This document shows, in pieces, positions 1-8,862 of a stretch of 32,279 nt of DNA (its first letter is position 1; every line of letters starts with the position of its first letter). A program made the translations under genes and the position numbers. The notes below the pieces were generated by a model. It worked only from the letters and a program-made list of their open reading frames with translations. It was not told the DNA's origin and ran no database searches. Source of the stretch: an uncultured Garciella sp. (GTDB lineage Bacteria > Bacillota > Clostridia > Eubacteriales > Garciellaceae); the NCBI GenBank assembly GCA_900555725.1, contig USMD01000006.1, positions 1 to 32,279 on the forward strand, in the 5' to 3' direction.

Positions 1-46
1 AGATTTCTGCCTGTCTCGTGGGCTCGGAGATGTGTATAAGAGACAG
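1..46 (+). other. Illumina Nextera adapter (artefact)
   Basis: This is not genomic DNA. Bases 28-46 are the 19-bp Tn5 mosaic end used in Nextera kits (agatgtgtataagagacag), and bases 13-27 are the preceding part of the Nextera read-2 adapter. Bases 1-4 match the end of the P7 primer, and bases 5-12 (ttctgcct) match an 8-base Nextera i7 index (N703 by my recollection). The window therefore starts at an untrimmed read and contig edge. Confidence 0.97.
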
Positions 47-88
47 ATAGTATATTTATGTTAAGGGATTCAACGTTATTTATTGATA

Positions 89-180
89 ATAGGAACCATA
101 TCCCCTTTAACTTTCCCCTTTATTTAGATAAAGCTTGTATCTTCCAATAGTGCTTTGCCATTGGAAGATGTGGTTCCTAT
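89..180 (+). promoter_or_regulatory. Structured leader RNA candidate, nested hairpins with possible pseudoknot
   Basis: Two perfect 10-bp stems are nested: ataggaacca (89-98) pairs with tggttcctat (171-180), and atcttccaat (139-148) pairs with attggaagat (160-169). The inner loop contains gcttt (152-156), which can pair with aaagc (130-134) to form a pseudoknot. The element ends 11 nt before the Shine-Dalgarno of the next gene, so it could be a cis-regulatory RNA. It could also be a small palindromic mobile element. No known riboswitch class was recognised. Confidence 0.45.
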
Positions 181-203
181 AAAATCTTTAAGGAGGGTTT
201 TTT

Positions 204-410
204 ATGCATTGCCCAGTTTGTGGACAAAAATATATCGGTAAAATAGGCAGAAAAAAGTTCTTTTGTAGCAATTGCTACTCAGAACTTGTGATCTCTAAGG
301 ATAAATGCAGTGTATTTCAAATCGATGAAAATGGTAGTTTGATAAAGATTTGTGAAAAATTCTTAAAAGATTTCTTGTATCCACAGCCTAAAGTAAAAGA
401 ACAATATTAA
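204..410 (+). CDS. Small zinc-ribbon protein, function unknown
   Basis: This 68-residue protein has two CxxC pairs, C3/C6 (CPVC) and C21/C24 (CSNC). They are 14 residues apart, the layout of a treble-clef or zinc-ribbon knuckle that binds one zinc ion. The rest is lysine-rich and has no signal peptide or membrane segment, so a cytoplasmic nucleic-acid- or protein-binding role is plausible but unproven. The start is supported by AGGAGG at 191-196, 7 nt before ATG. It is convergent with the purine operon and shares its terminator. I do not recognise the family. Confidence 0.75.
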   Translation: MHCPVCGQKYIGKIGRKKFFCSNCYSELVISKDKCSVFQIDENGSLIKICEKFLKDFLYPQPKVKEQY

Positions 411-421
411 AATTGGTCATC

Positions 422-464
422 AGCAAAAAATTCAGCACCTATCTATGGTACTGAATTTTTTGCT
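422..464. terminator. Bidirectional terminator between zinc-ribbon gene and purD
   Basis: The arms 422-439 and 447-464 form an 18-bp stem with one mismatch and a 7-nt loop. A-runs on the left and T-runs on the right give U-tracts in both directions. It lies just after the plus-strand gene and about 100 nt beyond the purD stop, so it probably ends both transcripts. Confidence 0.8.
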
Positions 465-565
465 CTATCGTTTTCTTCTATTTTCTTTTCTGCTCTTGCA
501 TCAAAGTAATTGGTTTCTATATCACCTATTGTACTAGTTAAATTTAAATAGCACAACAGATTTTA

Positions 566-1816
566 TTAATATTTCCCTATATCTTTACGATAATACATAT
601 CGTCAAAGTGAATATTTGAAATTTTTTGATATACCTTGGAAGCAGCTTCTCCTAGTGAATTTCCAAGAGCTGTAATAGTAAGTACCCGCCCTCCATCGGT
701 ATAGTACTTTTTATCTCTTTTTACCGTTCCACTATGGAAAACAATTTCTTCTCCTTTTCTATTCAGTCCTGTGATAAGCTTTCCCGTTTCATAGTTTAGT
801 GGATATCCTCCAGAGGTTAAGGTCACGGTTAGAGCATTTTCCTCCTTCCATTTTAGATCCCTGTCCTGTAATCTATCCTCTATTACCTTTATCATAATAT
901 CTACTAGATCATTGTCTAAACGGGGAAGAATCACTTGGGTTTCTGGATCTCCAAAGCGAACATTATATTCTAAGACCTTTGGACCCTGCTGAGTAATCAT
1001 CAATCCAAAATAGAGTACCCCTCGATATTCAAGTTTTTCTTTTTGCATTCCCTCAAAGGTAGGCTGCAAGATTTCCTCTAAAATTCTCTTTTTTAATTTC
1101 TGGTTATAAATAGGACTAGGAGAAATGGCTCCCATTCCACCGGTATTCAATCCTTCATCATGATCCAAGGCCCTTTTATAGTCTTGAGCAGAAACCATAG
1201 GTACAAACCCTTTTTGATGAAAAAATACCAAAAGAGAAATTTCCTTCCCTTTTAAAAATTCTTCTATGACAACTTTTTTCCCTGCCTCCCCAAAGACCTT
1301 ATCATCCATCATTTCTATAATGGTATCCTTGGCCTCTGATTCATTCTTAACGATAACAACTCCCTTTCCTGCTGCTAATCCATCAGCTTTGATTACCAAG
1401 GGATAAGTAAAATTTCTTAAAGAGTCTAAAGCCTTCTGAATATTCTCCGTATCTATATATTCTGCCGTGGGAATATGATACTTCTTCATAAAAGCTTTAG
1501 CATAGGATTTACTGCCTTCTAGATGAGCAGCCTCTTTAGTAGGTCCAAAGATTTGTAAACCCTCTTTTTGAAAAGCATCCACGATTCCTAAAGTCAATGG
1601 CAACTCTGGTCCCACTACAGTAAGATCTATCTTATTTCTCTTTGCAAAGTTTACCAAAAAATCAATATCATTCATATCCCCAGGAATACATTGAGCCAGA
1701 TCCTCTATTCCACCATTCCCAGGAACGCAATAAACTTTTTCCAACTTAGAACTTTGGGAGAGCTTCCATACAATGGCATGCTCCCTTCCTCCGCTGCCTA
1801 CTACCAACACTTTCAT
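566..1816 (-). CDS. purD: Phosphoribosylamine--glycine ligase (GAR synthetase)
   Basis: Catalyses step 2 of purine synthesis: phosphoribosylamine + glycine + ATP give GAR. At 416 residues it is full length. The N-terminus (MKVLVVGSGGREHAI) is the PurD signature. An ATP-grasp core follows, with KADGLAAGKGV near residue 145, and RFGDPETQ near 290 supplies metal and ATP ligands. It is the last gene of the operon, 12 nt after purH, with GGGAGG before its ATG. The shared hairpin terminator lies downstream. Confidence 0.97.
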   Translation of the reverse strand: MKVLVVGSGGREHAIVWKLSQSSKLEKVYCVPGNGGIEDLAQCIPGDMNDIDFLVNFAKRNKIDLTVVGPELPLTLGIVDAFQKEGLQIFGPTKEAAHLEGSKSYAKAFMKKYHIPTAEYIDTENIQKALDSLRNFTYPLVIKADGLAAGKGVVIVKNESEAKDTIIEMMDDKVFGEAGKKVVIEEFLKGKEISLLVFFHQKGFVPMVSAQDYKRALDHDEGLNTGGMGAISPSPIYNQKLKKRILEEILQPTFEGMQKEKLEYRGVLYFGLMITQQGPKVLEYNVRFGDPETQVILPRLDNDLVDIMIKVIEDRLQDRDLKWKEENALTVTLTSGGYPLNYETGKLITGLNRKGEEIVFHSGTVKRDKKYYTDGGRVLTITALGNSLGEAASKVYQKISNIHFDDMYYRKDIGKY

Positions 1817-1828
1817 ATTATTTCCTCC

Positions 1829-3379
1829 CTAGTGTTTAAAATGACGCATACCGGTAAATACCATAGTAATATGATTCTTATTACATTCTTCAATAGACTC
1901 TTGATCCCTAATAGAACCTCCCGGCTGAATAATAGCAGTAATTCCTGCTTTTGCAGCGGCCTTGACTGTATCTGAAAATGGAAAAAATGCATCAGAAGCA
2001 AGGACTGCCCCCTTTACTTCTTTCCCTCCCCTTTCAATACATTGCTGAGCCGCCCAAATTCTATTGACCTGTCCAGGTCCTATTCCTAAGGTTTTCCCAT
2101 CTTTAGCAACTACTATGGCATTGGATTTTACATGTTTTACTGCCTTCCAAGCAAATAGTAAATCCTCTAATTCCTTTTGGCTAGGTGTTCTTTTAGTCAC
2201 TACCTTAAGCTTATCCTTACTGATCATAGCAGTATCCTTTTCTTGAACTAAGATGCCACCTCTTACTTTTTTTATATCTATCTCTTTGTTTTTATTTTCT
2301 TTTGACAAGACAACCTTTAGCAATCTAATATTTTTCTTCTTAGTTAAAATATCTAAGGCTTCTGGTTCATAGTCTGGAGCGATGACAATTTCCAAAAAGA
2401 TTTTATGAATTTCTTCGGCTGTTTTCTGATCCACTTTTCGATTCAAAGCAACAATGCCTCCAAATATAGAAACAGGATCACATTCATAAGCCTTTTTGTA
2501 AGCTATGTAAAGATTTTCTCCTATACCAATACCACAGGGATTGGTATGTTTTAGGGCAACACAAGTAGGCTCTTTATATTCTAAAAGTAATTCTAAGGCT
2601 GCATTGGCATCATTAATATTATTAAAAGATAGTTGTTTCCCATGAAGTTGTTCTGCAGTGGCTATAGAACAAAGATTAGGCTGAATCTCCCCATAAAAAG
2701 CTGCTTTTTGATGGGAGTTTTCCCCATAGCGTAAATCTTGGATTTTTTCATAGGTTAAGGTGAATGTCTCTGGAAAATCCTCCTTATCTGATTGCTCTTC
2801 TAAATAAGAAGAGATCAAGGTATCGTATTGGGCAGTATGGGAAAATACCTTTTGAGCTAATTGTAATCTTGTTTCAAGATCCACTTCTTTCTTTTCTCTT
2901 AGCTGTTCTAATACCCTACCATAATCTGCTGGATCGGTGATTACCACTACATCTTGATAGTTTTTCGCAGCAGAACGAAGCATGGTAGGTCCGCCAATAT
3001 CAATATTTTCAATAGCTTGTTCTAAAGTAGTTCCTTCCTTTAAAATAGTTTCTTTAAAAGGGTATAGGTTTACTACTACCATATCAATCGGTTGAATATT
3101 TAATTCCTTCAATTGATCCATATGAGATTTTTCTTTCCTTTTTGCTAGAATCCCTCCATGGATTGCTGGATGTAGGGTCTTGACTCTGCCGTCTAAACAT
3201 TCTGGAAAACCAGTTACTTCTGAAATACCTGTTACCTTTATGTTATTTTCTTTTAATAGTTTCGCCGTTCCCCCTGTAGAGATGATTTCTACCCCTAGAG
3301 CTTCTAATTCCTTGGCAAAGGGAATGATATTTTCTTTGTTTGATAAACTGAGTAATGCTTTTTGGATCATTGATTCCAC
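1829..3379 (-). CDS. purH: Bifunctional AICAR transformylase / IMP cyclohydrolase
   Basis: Carries out the last two steps to IMP: formylation of AICAR with 10-formyl-THF, then ring closure. At 516 residues it matches the family. The N-terminal third is the MGS-like cyclohydrolase domain, with ISTGGTAKLL near residue 35 and GRVKTLHP near 65. The C-terminal two thirds is the transformylase, with catalytic Lys-His in ALKHTNPCG near 275. Between it and purN is a 167-bp gap filled by an imperfect palindromic repeat, the largest gap inside the operon. Confidence 0.97.
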   Translation of the reverse strand: MESMIQKALLSLSNKENIIPFAKELEALGVEIISTGGTAKLLKENNIKVTGISEVTGFPECLDGRVKTLHPAIHGGILAKRKEKSHMDQLKELNIQPIDMVVVNLYPFKETILKEGTTLEQAIENIDIGGPTMLRSAAKNYQDVVVITDPADYGRVLEQLREKKEVDLETRLQLAQKVFSHTAQYDTLISSYLEEQSDKEDFPETFTLTYEKIQDLRYGENSHQKAAFYGEIQPNLCSIATAEQLHGKQLSFNNINDANAALELLLEYKEPTCVALKHTNPCGIGIGENLYIAYKKAYECDPVSIFGGIVALNRKVDQKTAEEIHKIFLEIVIAPDYEPEALDILTKKKNIRLLKVVLSKENKNKEIDIKKVRGGILVQEKDTAMISKDKLKVVTKRTPSQKELEDLLFAWKAVKHVKSNAIVVAKDGKTLGIGPGQVNRIWAAQQCIERGGKEVKGAVLASDAFFPFSDTVKAAAKAGITAIIQPGGSIRDQESIEECNKNHITMVFTGMRHFKH

Positions 3380-3440
3380 CTCTTTTTATTTTTAAATATA
3401 AGTCCTTGATAAAAATACAGCTTGTGCTGGTTGATTTAGA

Positions 3441-3547
3441 GGATAGATGTTTCACGTTAGGCGACTTAGTGGCCCCTTTTTACCTGGTTTTTGTTATTGC
3501 AAAAAGGAGGACATTTGTTTAAGTGGCGTAGTGAAAACGTCTATCCC
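3441..3547. repeat. Intergenic palindromic repeat, copy A (~107 bp)
   Basis: The ends form an imperfect inverted repeat: ggatagatgtttcac (3441-3455) against gtgaaaacgtctatcc (3531-3546). The inner arms also pair partly, so the unit can fold into one long hairpin. Copies B (11069-11132) and C (12826-12933) share the right-half consensus, roughly catttgttaagtg then gtgaaaacatctat. This copy lies between purH and purN. Its last base touches the purN stop codon. Confidence 0.65.
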
Positions 3548-4200
3548 TAGAACGACACACAAGAACCGTCCCCTTGTGCTAGGATAAGAACTCTTCTGCC
3601 TTCTACTTTTAATTTTCCCTCTGCAAAAAATTGTACTGCTCTAGGATAGAGCTTATGTTCTATCTCTAAAACCCTCTGGGCTAGACTGTCTACACTGTCT
3701 TCTTGTTTTACTTCTACCGCTTCTTGTAAGATAATAGGACCAGTATCCGCTCCCTTATCTACAAAGTGTACGGTGACACCTGTAACCTTTGCCCCATAGT
3801 CTAAAACCGCCTGATGAACTCTTTTCCCATAGTATCCCTTTCCACAAAAAGAAGGGATTAAAGCAGGATGAATATTCATAATGGCATTAGAAAAGGCTTT
3901 TATAACCTCCTCGTTTAAAATGCTCATAAAACCTGCCAATAGAACTAAATCTATATAATAACTTTGCAACCTGGCTAAGATTTCTTGATTCCACTCTCTT
4001 CTGGTTAGAAAGTCTGACTTTAAGATAGTTAAAGTATCAATATTTTCCCTTTTCGCACGTTTTAACCCGTAGGCATTTTCATGATCACTGATCACTAACT
4101 TTATCTCTCCATTGATCTTTCCCGCCTTTATAGCATCTATAATAGCCTGTAGATTCGTTCCTCCCCCTGAAATCAATACTGCAATTTTTATTTTTCCCAT
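3547..4200 (-). CDS. purN: Phosphoribosylglycinamide formyltransferase (GAR transformylase)
   Basis: Transfers a formyl group from 10-formyl-THF to GAR. The catalytic triad is visible: Asn and His in NIHPALIPSF and Asp in DKGADTGPII. The start ISGGGTNLQAII is typical. It overlaps purM by 13 nt. At 217 residues it is slightly longer than usual: the true domain seems to end near GRRVLILAQ. The last residues (GDGSCVSF) and the stop codon are encoded by a repeat-like sequence (cacaagaaccgtccccttgtg), so the C-terminus was probably rewritten by an inserted repeat. The enzyme should still be active. Confidence 0.95.
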   Translation of the reverse strand: MGKIKIAVLISGGGTNLQAIIDAIKAGKINGEIKLVISDHENAYGLKRAKRENIDTLTILKSDFLTRREWNQEILARLQSYYIDLVLLAGFMSILNEEVIKAFSNAIMNIHPALIPSFCGKGYYGKRVHQAVLDYGAKVTGVTVHFVDKGADTGPIILQEAVEVKQEDSVDSLAQRVLEIEHKLYPRAVQFFAEGKLKVEGRRVLILAQGDGSCVSF

Positions 4201-5228
4201 AGTTCTACGCCCTTTTCTCCTCTTTCAACTTTTCCTATAACATAAACCTCTTCCCCATTATTTTTTAAAAAATCCCTAATAGAATCTCTATCCTTGGGGC
4301 TTACAATTGCTACCATACCAATCCCCATATTAAAGGTATTGTATAGATCTTTTTTTTCTAATCCCCCTAATCTTTGTAGTATAGTAAAGATAGGTGGAAT
4401 AGGGAAGGAATGAATATCTATATGAGCTCTACATCCCTTAGGAAGAATACGGGGAATGTTCTCTATAAATCCTCCTCCTGTAATATGGGCTAAGCCTTTT
4501 ATAGAAAATCTTTCTAATAAAGATAAAACAGGCTTCACATAAATCCGGGTAGGGGTAAGAAGAACATTGCCTAAAGTATCTCCTAATTCTTCTATATATT
4601 GATCTTCTTTCCAATTTCCCTTTTCAAAAAATAGTTTTCTTACTAAAGAAAATCCATTGCTGTGGAGTCCTTTAGAGGGAAGACCTATCACTACATCTCC
4701 TGGCTGAATATTCTCTCCGGTAATCATCTGATCCTGCTCCACTATCCCTACACAAAAGCCAGCAAGATCGTATTCTCCCTTCCCATAAAAGCCTGGCATT
4801 TCCGCTGTTTCTCCCCCTATCAGAGCACAGCCCGCATCTTTACATCCCCCTGCTACCCCCTCTACGATTTGAGCAACCTGGTCAGAATCTAATTTTCCAG
4901 TACCAATATAATCTAGAAAAAATAAAGGGTGAGCCCCTTGACATAGGACATCATTGGCGCACATGGCCACTAAATCTATTCCTACTGTATTATGTCTTCC
5001 CATCATAAAAGCAATTTTTAATTTGGTTCCTACTCCATCCGTTCCAGATACTAAAATAGGCTGTTTATATTGTTTCATATTTAATTGGAACAACCCTCCA
5101 AAGGAACCTAAGTTGGATAAAACTCCTGGAATTTTTGTCCCTTCTACATATTTTTTCATCTTCTCTACAGCCTCATTGCCTTCATTTACATCTACACCAG
5201 CATCTCGATAAGTGATTTTCTCTTTCAT
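4188..5228 (-). CDS. purM: Phosphoribosylformylglycinamidine cyclo-ligase (AIR synthetase)
   Basis: Closes the imidazole ring of FGAM using ATP to give AIR. At 346 residues it is full length. The ATP-binding motif SGTDGVGTKLKIA is near residue 61, and the conserved GGETAEMPG and HITGGGFIENIPR follow. It belongs to the same fold family as PurL. It lies 12 nt after purF and overlaps purN by 13 nt, which suggests translational coupling. Confidence 0.97.
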   Translation of the reverse strand: MKEKITYRDAGVDVNEGNEAVEKMKKYVEGTKIPGVLSNLGSFGGLFQLNMKQYKQPILVSGTDGVGTKLKIAFMMGRHNTVGIDLVAMCANDVLCQGAHPLFFLDYIGTGKLDSDQVAQIVEGVAGGCKDAGCALIGGETAEMPGFYGKGEYDLAGFCVGIVEQDQMITGENIQPGDVVIGLPSKGLHSNGFSLVRKLFFEKGNWKEDQYIEELGDTLGNVLLTPTRIYVKPVLSLLERFSIKGLAHITGGGFIENIPRILPKGCRAHIDIHSFPIPPIFTILQRLGGLEKKDLYNTFNMGIGMVAIVSPKDRDSIRDFLKNNGEEVYVIGKVERGEKGVELWEK

Positions 5229-5240
5229 TCCTTCCCTCCC

Positions 5241-6668
5241 CTATTGCTTCTCAAAGAGATATTTACTTGCTTCCTTTGGTACTTCCATAGGATAACTTCC
5301 AGTAAAACAACCGGTACATACACAATCCTCTAATCCCTCTACAGTCTTTAAAATCCCTTGCTCACTAATATAGGCGAGACTGTCCGCCCCAATCTTTTCA
5401 CATATCTCATGGATAGACATGTTTGCAGCAATTAATTGGCGGCGATCTGGGGTATCAATCCCAAAGTAACAAGAATTGAGAATCGGCGGAGAACTAATTC
5501 GCAAATGTATCTCTTTTGCCCCTGCCTCCTTTAAAGCATGGACAATTTTCTTACTGGTGGTACCCCGTACAATGCTATCATCTACCATCACTACTCTTTT
5601 CCCTTCAATAACGGATTTTAAGGGATTTAACTTAATTTTTACTGCAGCCTCTCTTTTCTCTTGAGAAGCTTCAATAAAAGTTCTACCCACATATTTATTC
5701 TTAATGAATCCCAATCCATAGGGAATTCTTGAGGCAGTGGCATATCCAATGGCTGCTGGAGTCCCAGAGTCCGGTACTGAAATTACGATATCTGCATCTA
5801 CAGGAGATTCCTGGGCAAGGATTCTCCCTGCCTCATATCTAGAATGGTATACGCTAAGTCCATCTAGTATGGAGTCAGGACGAGCAAAGTATACATATTC
5901 AAAGATACATACAGCCTTTTTACAATCATAGGAACTAAAAACACTATGGATTCCTTCTCTATCAATAGTAACAATCTCCCCTGGCTCTACATCCCTGACA
6001 ATCTTTGCTCCTACAGCGTCTAATGCACAGCTTTCAGAGGCAAGGACATAAGCATCTTCTCTTTGCCCTATGATCAAAGGTCTATTTCCATGAATATCCC
6101 TTACCCCTATTAGCTTGTCATGATTTGCAATTACTAAGGCATAGGAGCCTTTGATTAAATTCATGGTAGCTTTTAGAGCTCCTTCTATGGTATTTTCCTG
6201 CATTTGGACCACTAAGTTCGCAATGACTTCACTATCGTTAGTACTTTGAAAGATCATTCCCTTGTCTTCCATTAACTTTCTTAAGGAATAGGCATTGATT
6301 AGGTTTCCATTATGGACTAGAGCGATAGAACTTTTTTTGTATTCTACCACTAAAGGTTGGGCATTTTGCCGACTGGCACTGGTTCCGGTAGTGGAATATC
6401 TCACATGCCCTACTCCCATATTTCCCTTTAGATGATTCAAATGATCCCCCTGAAACACATAAGAGACCAATCCCCCATCCTTATGAAAATAAATGTCTCC
6501 ATCCTTTACCACTGCTATGCCTGCGCTTTCCTGTCCTCTATGCTGTAGGGCGTAAAGACCATGGAAAATATCATAAGCTACATTAAAATCTTTATTCTTT
6601 GAATAAATGCCAAATACTCCACATTCTTCATGTAAGCGATCCTGGACTAAATCTATTGCAATTGACAT
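5241..6668 (-). CDS. purF: Amidophosphoribosyltransferase (glutamine PRPP amidotransferase)
   Basis: The committed step: PRPP + glutamine give phosphoribosylamine. It is the Bacillus-type enzyme. A short propeptide precedes the nucleophile Cys in EECGVFGIYS and must be cleaved. Cysteines in KKAVCIFEY, LNSCYFG and EDCVCTGC match the 4Fe-4S ligands, suggesting oxygen lability. An N-terminal Ntn glutaminase domain is followed by a phosphoribosyltransferase domain with the PRPP loop VVMVDDSIVRGTT. It overlaps purL by 16 nt. Confidence 0.97.
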   Translation of the reverse strand: MSIAIDLVQDRLHEECGVFGIYSKNKDFNVAYDIFHGLYALQHRGQESAGIAVVKDGDIYFHKDGGLVSYVFQGDHLNHLKGNMGVGHVRYSTTGTSASRQNAQPLVVEYKKSSIALVHNGNLINAYSLRKLMEDKGMIFQSTNDSEVIANLVVQMQENTIEGALKATMNLIKGSYALVIANHDKLIGVRDIHGNRPLIIGQREDAYVLASESCALDAVGAKIVRDVEPGEIVTIDREGIHSVFSSYDCKKAVCIFEYVYFARPDSILDGLSVYHSRYEAGRILAQESPVDADIVISVPDSGTPAAIGYATASRIPYGLGFIKNKYVGRTFIEASQEKREAAVKIKLNPLKSVIEGKRVVMVDDSIVRGTTSKKIVHALKEAGAKEIHLRISSPPILNSCYFGIDTPDRRQLIAANMSIHEICEKIGADSLAYISEQGILKTVEGLEDCVCTGCFTGSYPMEVPKEASKYLFEKQ

Positions 6669-8860
6669 TCTAGCGCCCCCTGCCAGATAGATTTTAAATC
6701 TTGAATCGGTGCTTTTATGACTTCTTTCTCTTTTATTTGAATGGTAAGATCTTTCCCCCCAACCATACCCAACTCTTGAAAAATAATCCCATTCTTCTCT
6801 AGAAACTCTATTACCCTTTCTCTATTTCTACTTTTTATGCTAATCATAAATCTTGATTGGCTTTCTCCAAAAAGAAGGGCATCAGTTCTTATATCCTCCT
6901 GTAAATGAATGCTAGCTCCAAGTTCTTTTTCAAAGCAACATTCTGCAATGGCTACTGCTAGTCCCCCTTCACTGATATCGTGGGCAGACTGGATCAAACC
7001 TTCTTGGATTAATTTTAACAAATTTTGCTGATAATCTTTTTCCTTTTTTAGGTCAATCTTAGGAATCGGTCCCCTTTTGGTATGGTGGATGATTCTTAAA
7101 TATTCACTAGCTCCCAACTCCTCTAAATTTTCTCCTAAAAGGAGAATACTGTCTCCTTCTTCCTTAAAAGATTGGGTGGTGATGTGCTTATAATTCTCTA
7201 TGACCCCTACCATTCCGATCACAGGGGTGGGATCAATGGAAGAAGTAGGAGTCTCATTATAAAAACTTACATTTCCACTGATTACAGGAGTATTCAATAT
7301 CTTACAAGCTTCACTAATGCCTAAGATAGACTCTTTAAATTGCCAATATACCTCTGGTTTTTCCGGATTTCCATAGTTTAGTCCATCGGTAATGGCCAAG
7401 GGCAATGCTCCGCTGCACACAATATTTCGTGCCGCCTCTGCCAGGGCAATTTTTCCCCCTTCCCTCGGATTGAGAAAAACATAATTGTTATTACAATCGG
7501 TAGTAAGGGCAACTGCTTTTTGGATACCTCTGATTCGAAGAACCGCTGCATCAGATCCAGGTCTTACTACAGTATTGGTACCAACCATATGGTCATATTG
7601 GCGATAAACCCATTCCTTGCTACATAGATTGGGCGATGCTAGAAGTTTTTTTAGCGTCTCTTTATAATCTTTTACTTCTTCTATACTGCTAAGGTCCAAT
7701 TGGTTCAATTCCTTAAAATACTGAGGCTCCTTAGTCTCTCTTATATAAGTAGGGGCTCCACTAGAATCCAAAGACTGAGCTGGAAGACTAGCCACCACCT
7801 CTCCATTTTCTTTTATCGTAAGATTCCCATCGTCAGTAACATATCCAATGACGGCTGAATGAAGTCCCCATTTTTTAAAAATATGATTGACCTCTTCCTC
7901 TTTTCCTTTTTTTATAATCACCAGCATTCTTTCCTGGGATTCCGATAGCATAATCTCAATGGGGTTCATTCCTTCTTCTCTTTGGGGAACCAAAGAAACA
8001 TCTAAAACCATGCCACTTCCTCCCCGGGCTGCTGTTTCACAGCTAGAAGAAATCAATCCTGCTGCTCCCATATCTTGAATACCCACTACATAGTCGGTTT
8101 CAAAAAGTTCCAAACAAGCTTCTAATAGTAATTTCTCCATAAAAGGATCTCCTACTTGTACAGCAGAACGCCTGCTTTCGGATTCTTCTGAAAGTTCTAC
8201 TGAGGCAAAACTAGCTCCCCCCATTCCATCTCTTCCAGTAGCTGCTCCTACATACATCACTGGATTTTCCACACCATTAGCGGCTCCCTTTTTGATTTGA
8301 TCATGACTTAGGATTCCTACACACATGGCATTTACTAGGGGATTTCCCGTATATCCTGTGGAAAACCCTACCTCTCCTCCTACGGTTGGAATTCCGATAC
8401 AATTTCCATAGCCTGCAATTCCTTCTACAATTCCCTTTAGAAGATATTTCACCCGATCGTTGTTTTCTATTTCTCCAAAGCGTAAGGAATTTAGGGAGGC
8501 AATAGGACGAGCTCCCATAGTAAAAATGTCTCGAATAATCCCCCCAACTCCTGTAGCTGCTCCTTCATAAGGCTCTAAGGCTGAAGGATGGTTATGACTT
8601 TCTACCTTCATGGCGATGGCCATATTATCCCCAATATCTACAATCCCAGCGTTTTCCCCTGGACCCTGTAATACCTGCTTTCCTTCAGTGGGAAATAGTT
8701 TTAACATGGCCCTGGAATTTTTATAACTACAATGTTCGGACCACATCACCCCATAAAGATTAAGTTCTAATTCATTGGGCTTTCGACCAATAAGTTTAAT
8801 AATTCGGTGATATTCCTCTTGGGTAAGTCCTACTTTTGTCCACGGTTGTTTTGTATTCAT
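6653..8860 (-). CDS. purL: Phosphoribosylformylglycinamidine synthase II (FGAM synthetase large subunit)
   Basis: ATP-dependent amidation of FGAR to FGAM, using ammonia channelled from PurQ. At 735 residues it is the short form, which lacks the glutaminase domain and needs PurS and PurQ, both encoded immediately upstream. Conserved segments include MWSEHCSYKNS near residue 40, MKVESHNHPSALEPYEGAATG near 85 and the second-half motif LTTDCNNNYVFLNP. The purQ-purL gap is 2 nt. Confidence 0.97.
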   Translation of the reverse strand: MNTKQPWTKVGLTQEEYHRIIKLIGRKPNELELNLYGVMWSEHCSYKNSRAMLKLFPTEGKQVLQGPGENAGIVDIGDNMAIAMKVESHNHPSALEPYEGAATGVGGIIRDIFTMGARPIASLNSLRFGEIENNDRVKYLLKGIVEGIAGYGNCIGIPTVGGEVGFSTGYTGNPLVNAMCVGILSHDQIKKGAANGVENPVMYVGAATGRDGMGGASFASVELSEESESRRSAVQVGDPFMEKLLLEACLELFETDYVVGIQDMGAAGLISSSCETAARGGSGMVLDVSLVPQREEGMNPIEIMLSESQERMLVIIKKGKEEEVNHIFKKWGLHSAVIGYVTDDGNLTIKENGEVVASLPAQSLDSSGAPTYIRETKEPQYFKELNQLDLSSIEEVKDYKETLKKLLASPNLCSKEWVYRQYDHMVGTNTVVRPGSDAAVLRIRGIQKAVALTTDCNNNYVFLNPREGGKIALAEAARNIVCSGALPLAITDGLNYGNPEKPEVYWQFKESILGISEACKILNTPVISGNVSFYNETPTSSIDPTPVIGMVGVIENYKHITTQSFKEEGDSILLLGENLEELGASEYLRIIHHTKRGPIPKIDLKKEKDYQQNLLKLIQEGLIQSAHDISEGGLAVAIAECCFEKELGASIHLQEDIRTDALLFGESQSRFMISIKSRNRERVIEFLEKNGIIFQELGMVGGKDLTIQIKEKEVIKAPIQDLKSIWQGALECQLQ

Positions 8861-8862
8861 GC

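Noticed and set aside
89..180. ZTP (pfl) or other purine-linked riboswitch in the first leader
   Set aside because: None of the conserved ZTP segments is present and the downstream gene is not a purine gene.
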